The notes beneath the pieces are model-generated. The model made no database searches. It saw only the letters and a program-made list of their open reading frames with translations, and was not told the DNA's origin. The position numbers and the translations under genes are program-made. Of a DNA stretch of 64,000 nt, positions 58,692-64,000 are shown piece after piece. Source of the DNA: Gossypium raimondii (taxonomy: Eukaryota > Streptophyta > Magnoliopsida > Malvales > Malvaceae); contig NC_068577.1 in the NCBI RefSeq assembly GCF_025698545.1, forward strand, positions 46,083,250-46,147,249, read 5' to 3'. Position 1 is the first letter of the stretch. Every line of letters starts with the position of its first letter.

Positions 58692-59690
58692 TATTGGGAA
58701 ATGTACCCATATTGTAGTAAACATGTAATTGTTTTCTATGTATTTGAACGATGAATAATAAAGTTAATTTCACATTTCACTGTTATATCTTTTGTGTTTC
58801 TATCTTTCATGTTTCGCATACATAGCAAAATTGTGACAAGCAAATATTAGCTCATTGATTGTCTAAGTTCAAACTGATGATAAGTGGCATTATAAGAATG
58901 TTTACATTGCGAGAAAGACCACTAAATTCAGCAGATAATCTAAATGAGTCTGTAATCTCGTAAAAGTATCAAAGTGAGTATTTAATTCAAATAATTAGAA
59001 GGATTATTATGTCATTTACAATTCCAATTGGGGAGATGGCTATTGTTGGCTATCGGAGAAGTTGACTCCACGGGTAGAGACATAGATGTATTCATTGAAA
59101 AAAAATGATACATTAGACTGGACACAAGATGAATTACTTCTGAATTCGTTTGTGAATTAATTCACTTGTGACATTCATTGTGTGATTTACCTAAATCCTG
59201 AGTTAGTCATTGACCATGAGTATGTAAATCATGTGATTTGATATAAGTAGAGGCTTATGCTCTAAAGATGATTGAGCCCATAGTCAGTATGTTGGGTACA
59301 TGAATTGAGTATGGCACGACTTTACTAGCAACAATGAAATTCATAACTCGATTAGAAAATTAACAATATCCTCTCATTGGCATTATGTGGATTGATAAAT
59401 ATGGAACGTGGCCATGGGTTGCTTGTTCTCAAGCGAGAAATTTATCACAGTCATTTGTTGATAGTGATCATATTAATAATTAAAAAGACACAATGGTGAC
59501 AATGAGATAAAATAAGATTGTATTGAATGAATGGATTTAACTCAAAGGAATCAAGGATATCATATGAGGGTAACACACATGATGAGATCATTGAACAAAG
59601 TAGCTGGATGAATTGTTTTCATAAAGAGTATATAATAAGGAGTTTTCAATCATGGTACTTTATTTGGACTGAATCCATGATTAAGTAAAT
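58692..59690 (+). mobile_element. Copia LTR fragment related to 36659-38789
   Basis: It starts TATTGGGAAATGTACCC and runs in parallel with the first kilobase of the copia solo LTR at 36659. Shared blocks include AGACATAGAT, CTGAATTCGTTT, CAATATCCTCTCATTGGCAT / GATATCCTCTCATAGGCAT and ATGAGGGTAACACAC. The two are clearly diverged. The fragment stops near 59690, where Athila-like pol begins; the rest of the LTR is missing. Confidence 0.7.
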
Positions 59691-59694
59691 TACG

Positions 59695-60726
59695 AATTAT
59701 TGGAACGATTCATAAAAGATTTTGCACAAGTCTCGAAACCATTAAGCTAGTTTCTTCGAAAAGATGTTTCTTTCAAGTTCAATGAAAAATGCATCAATGC
59801 TTTCAATGTTCTAATGCAAAAATTAGTTTCAGCACCCATTATAGTCAGCCTTTATTGGAAAAAGCCTTTTGTGATAATGTGATGCTGTGATCATGCAGTT
59901 GGAGTAGTATTGGGACAAAACAAAGACAAGGTTTTTCACGACATTCATTATGCAAGTAAGACACTTAATATAGCTCAATGTAATTACACTACCACGAAGA
60001 AAGAAATGTTAGCAGTTGTATTTGCATGTGAGAAATTCAAACTATATTTTATGGTGAACCGAATTTATGTCTATACGGATCACTCAACATTGAAGTGTGT
60101 GATGAAGAAAAAAGAATCAAAAGCAAGACTAATGAGATAGGTGTTGCTCTTTCAAGAGCTTGATTTATGGATTTTGGATAGAAAAGGGACATAAAATCAA
60201 GTTGCAGATCATTTGTCACAATTGGAATTAGAAACTGAAGGAAAAAGAGAAATGGAAATAAACGAGAACTTCGTTGATGAGCAGTTATTCCGACTCAAAA
60301 CAATTTCGAAAAGACCTTGGTATGTAGACATTGCCAATTATTTAGCCCAAGGTATTTTCCCAATGGATGTAACATAGGCACAAAAAAAAGAAGGTTAAGT
60401 ATGATACCAGAAAAAATACATGGGAGGAACCATATGTTTTCCGGCAATATACCGATTAATTAATCCAATATTGTGTAGTTGAAGAAAATGTTTTAAGATA
60501 TTCTAATGGGATGCCATACATCTTCATCCATAGGCCACTTCGGAAGCAAGAGAATGACACAAAGGTGCTATAATTCAGATTCTATTGGCCTACTATAAAC
60601 AAAGACACGTATGAATTTGTGCAAAGATGTGATAAATGCCAAAGAAAAGGGAACATTTCGAGAAGGGATGAGATGTCGCAAAATGGGACTTTGAAAGTAG
60701 AGATCTTCGACGTTTATGACATATAT
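59695..60726 (+). pseudogene. Athila-like Ty3/gypsy pol fragment
   Basis: The reading begins in the RT end (ERFIKDFAQVSKPLS, 59698-59745) and passes into RNase H. This shows CDHAVGVVLGQNKDKVFHDI, then HYASKTLNIAQCNYTTTKKE and MLAVVFACEKFKLYF, with VYTDHSTLKC at about 60070-60100. The chromatin-proximal part follows as NQVADHLSQLELETE (60197-60240). The integrase zinc finger region is near 60490-60650, ending in frame-shifted CDKCQRKGNISRRDEMSQNG. In the next bases the frame is cut by the LTR that starts at 60727. The wording (YTTTEKE-like and DHLSRLE-like motifs) is that of the Athila/Tat side of gypsy. Stops occur in all domains. Confidence 0.85.
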
Positions 60727-60974
60727 TGTAACACCCCTAACCCGTATCTGTCGTCGAATAGGGTTACAGAGCATTATCGGAGTTTACATTTCAGAACTAT
60801 AAAAAATTTTAAAACATTTAATTCATATCATCAATCACAGCAAAACCAATCAATAGCACACATATTGTCCCTTATACGAGCCTTCGAGGCCCTAAAAACA
60901 CATTAGAAACAAAAAGGGACTAAATCAGAAACATATAAAAATTTTAAGGAAAAGATAAAAATTTACAAACTGCA

Positions 60975-61260
60975 GGGGTCACACGGCCGTGTCCAGGCCA
61001 TGTGACTCACACGGCCAAGAGACACAGCCATGTCTTAGGTCGTGTAGGCAATCGAAATAGGGACACACGACCGTGTCCCAGCCTGTGTAACTCACTGACT
61101 TAGGTCACACGACCAAACCACACGCCCGTGTGCCAGGCCGTGTAAAACCTGGCTTTTAACTCTTTGAAAACTATAGGGAACACACAACCGTGCTACCTGG
61201 CCGTGTGTCACACACGACTGAGACACACGCCCGTGTCTCTGCTTGTGTGGACTAAAATAA
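60975..61260. repeat. CACACGGCCGTGT palindrome cluster
   Basis: Variants of ACACGGCCGTGTC, CACGCCCGTGTG and GTGTCACACACG appear about eight times in 285 bp. The core CACGGCCGTG is a palindrome. They are part of the third LTR; similar clusters are familiar in cotton-like LTRs, from memory only. Confidence 0.75.
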
Positions 61261-62839
61261 ACTATTTTACAAGCCATTTTCTCACCCTTTTCAACATGTA
61301 CCTATAATCTCTTTTGCACATATACATAAGCCCTCAAAAGGCACCAAAATCATGCATAATCAAGCCAAACACATATGGTATAATAACATCCAACCAATAT
61401 GCCCAAATGCACCTCAAATGACAACATTAAAACATGTATAACCATGTACTCAATTTGGCCAAAATAATTGATTAACTTCTAACTAAGTTTGCATCATTCA
61501 ACAACATGTAAATCACTTACCAAAACATACCATTTGGTACCAATTGTACCACATAATCATTAGCATCAAAATACATATATGCTTACTATGACAAAACACC
61601 AATTCACAACAAGTTATATGTCATATCTAATATGCACATTCAACTACTTTTCTATCTACCATCATTCAACCATAACAAGTCATATATCAACTATTTCAAG
61701 GCTACTTATATATACCTTATAATATATATCATTTTACCAACACAAGGCCAAAATGCAAACTAACCAAATGGTCAATTCCACAACAAAAGCACATAGGCTA
61801 ACATTAGCCAAAATACCTATACATGCCATTATAACCTTAACCAAGACATCAACATCTACCGATATAATCGCTGGATAGTGTGATAAATCTCCGACGAGCT
61901 TCCAACCTGATCGAGCTTCCGATAATCTAAAAAATAAAGAAAAACAACTACGTAAGCAATGAATGCTTAGTAAGCTCGTATAAACTTTAATCATATCAAT
62001 CTATTTCCAATATGAAATTTATACATATCAAGAATAATCATATACCGATACCACACAATCCATGAAACCAAATTCAACAATTGACAAAATGAGTAAATCC
62101 ACAGCATCACTTATACTTATTATCCCTAGCATAGTAGGATTTTAGACAACTTTAAACTCTTCCAAATTTCTTTATTTTCATTTGCATTTCATTACTGTCC
62201 ACACTTGTTCCATTTGCATAACACACAAGTCATAAGCATATCATTTAACCATAGCCACAAGCTAATGCATTTAAACATATCCCTTTTCGAATTAATCACA
62301 TGATAAGCCATTTCATAAGAAATTGCATAATTTAGACCTTACCATTTTTTCATGAGCACAAACATATTTTCATTTGAGCACTTACCATTTCAATGCAACT
62401 TATAAGTAAACAGAATACCATTCAACCAACAACTTAGCACTTGCCTAAGCATCAAACAACAACACATGTTAGCTTACTTGAACATATTTAATATAAATTC
62501 AACATTTGATAACCTTATTTTCTCATGCCACACCTGAGTTTATTACTCGTCTCCATTTACATAATTTTCATGTATCAACATATCAAAGATATTCATATAT
62601 GTACATGTGATGATACATATCATTCTCTTACCATTTCTTTATATATATATCATCCATTTCAATATATCAATATATTTTGCACCATTATTTTCGTGTATTT
62701 CATATATATATACCTGTATTAGTTCGTATTGAAATCATATTGTCTCGTAACTAAACATTTCCCATTGAATCATTTAGAATATCGTTGGATATTCGAGATA
62801 GCTCACACATAGTGTGCTAAACTGTAATATGTCAATTCC

Positions 62840-62945
62840 TATACATGTATGCTCATACGAGCTATGAATCAGTATGCTCTCGTGAGCTATGAATTGGTAA
62901 GCTCATACGAGCTGAGAATCGGTAAGCTCATAAGAGATGTGGTGT
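62840..62945. repeat. Short tandem array in the third LTR
   Basis: Four units of 25-31 bp share GCTCATACGAGCTATGAATC and a GGTAA or GTAT spacer. ACGAGCT / AGCTCGT is an internal palindrome. It lies inside the LTR that starts at 60727. Confidence 0.75.
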
Positions 62946-64000
62946 GTCCGCAACACATGAAGGACCTCAAACAAATCGGTAACCCTAATGACATGTCATT
63001 TGAATCCTACGAATTCCTAAGGTTCAAACGGAACTTAGTAATTGTCGTACGTCGTTGGATTTACGTCGTTTCATAACACAGTAAATTACATAGTAACATA
63101 TATATGTTTCTTTAATCACAATATAATCACATATTAATATTCAATTTAATCAAAATTATACAGAATACAGTTCATACGAACTTACCTAGCTAAATTGCAG
63201 AAATACCAAAGTTTAGGGGCATTTTGGTAATTTTTTATTTTCCTCGATTTTCCACCCGATCTTGATCTAAATTAATAATTTTATCCAATAGATTAATTTA
63301 GAAAATAAAATAATTCATTTCATATAATTTAGTCATTTTTGACATTTTTACAAAATTGTCCATAAAGTTTTACTTTTATTCAGTTTAGTCACTGAGCCCA
63401 AAACTTGCAAATTAACCATTTTTACCCAGAATTGAGCTTAGCCGAATGTTCATGGTATCCAAAACAGCCCATTTATGCAACAATTTCACATTAAATTCTT
63501 GTACTTTTATTAATTTAACAAATTAGTCCCTAATCGAAAAAGTCATCAAAATCACATAACAAAATACTTTTAAATATAAATCAACATTCCAAATTTATCA
63601 TCTAACATAAAAAATCACAAGATTCATCAATGGAAACTTTCAAAATATTTAACAGTTTCAAAATCGAAGGTATGGGCTAGTTGGACCTAGTTGCAACGAT
63701 CTCAAAAACATAAAAATAATTAAAAACGGGAAAAAAACGCACCTACATGCACAAGAGAGAGATGGCCGAATTTTGAAGCTAAAAAATGGTGTTTTTCTTC
63801 CTTAGACAATCGGCTAGGTGAAGATGGACAAGGTAATGGGATTTTTGTTTTATTTATTTTATCTTTTATTACTTAATTACAATTTTACCCTTACCTATCA
63901 TTAAAAATAACACAATTTTCAAACCATGCACATCCACTATCACCTTTAATGGTCTATTTACCATACAAGGACTTCCACCTTAAATTTCTATAGCTATTTA

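Larger units (their letters stand above)
60727..64000 (+). mobile_element. Large gypsy-type LTR, cut by the window end
   Basis: It starts TGTAACACCCCTAACCCGTA, nearly the same opening as the solo LTR at 395. It continues with shared landmarks (TGCTTAGTAAGCTCGTA near 61965 and ATACGAACTTACCTAG near 63175), but the landmarks stand further apart. No CA end lies inside the window, so it could be a full element or another solo LTR. It is inserted in the Athila-like pol, in the integrase region. Embedded are GGCCGTGT-type repeats (60975-61260) and a GCTCATACGAGCT array (62845-62940). Confidence 0.8.

Overview
This window is plant nuclear DNA from a eudicot. The evidence is introns with GT/AG borders, a plant-type bifunctional UMP synthase, a NAC transcription factor, and a dense nest of Ty1/copia and Ty3/gypsy elements, L1-type LINEs, Mutator-like elements (MULEs) and MITEs. 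The style of the repeats, especially the large gypsy LTRs starting TGTAACACCCC and a MULE carrying a plant-mobile-domain gene, reminds me of cotton (Gossypium). That species call is inference and was not tested.

Only two genes look intact. UMP synthase (+, 43905-46438, six exons, 473 codons) carries out the last two steps of pyrimidine synthesis. A NAP/NARS-type NAC transcription factor (-, 52185-50942, three exons, 349 codons) lies about 4.5 kb downstream, convergent with it. Nothing suggests that they work together. All other coding traces are transposon genes or broken fragments.

Layout: 395-3359 gypsy-type solo LTR (TSD CAATA). 5067-10202 decayed copia element with both LTRs (TSD AAAAA). 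11018-17495 a MULE with 84-86 bp TIRs and a 9 bp target duplication. It holds a broken plant-mobile-domain gene, a 0.95 kb CCCTAAA-like minisatellite and a truncated transposase. About 18931-22221 is a long-TIR element containing a MITE and a DUF26 gene fragment. 23268-25641 is a minus-strand, internally deleted copia element (TSD TACAA). 25.8-28.1 kb holds two LINE fragments in opposite orientations. 28.45-40.5 kb is one LINE split by a Tat-type gypsy element (29156-36620, TSD GTTAG) and a copia solo LTR (36659-38789). 40.8-43.7 kb holds MITE/MULE-like elements, including a foldback element that ends 229 bp before the UMP synthase start codon. 46.4-50.9 kb is intergenic DNA with two MITEs. 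52.2-55.6 kb is upstream and intergenic DNA. 55624-58546 is a second large solo LTR, on the minus strand. 58692-59690 is a copia LTR fragment and 59695-60726 an Athila-like pol fragment. 60727 to the window end is a third large LTR, cut by the window edge.

I did not find a new defence, metabolic or regulatory system. The points most worth a second look are the MULE/plant-mobile-domain element with its telomere-like minisatellite, the foldback element in the UMP synthase promoter, the DUF26 fragment inside a long-TIR element, and the well-dated nesting of elements inside the LINE.
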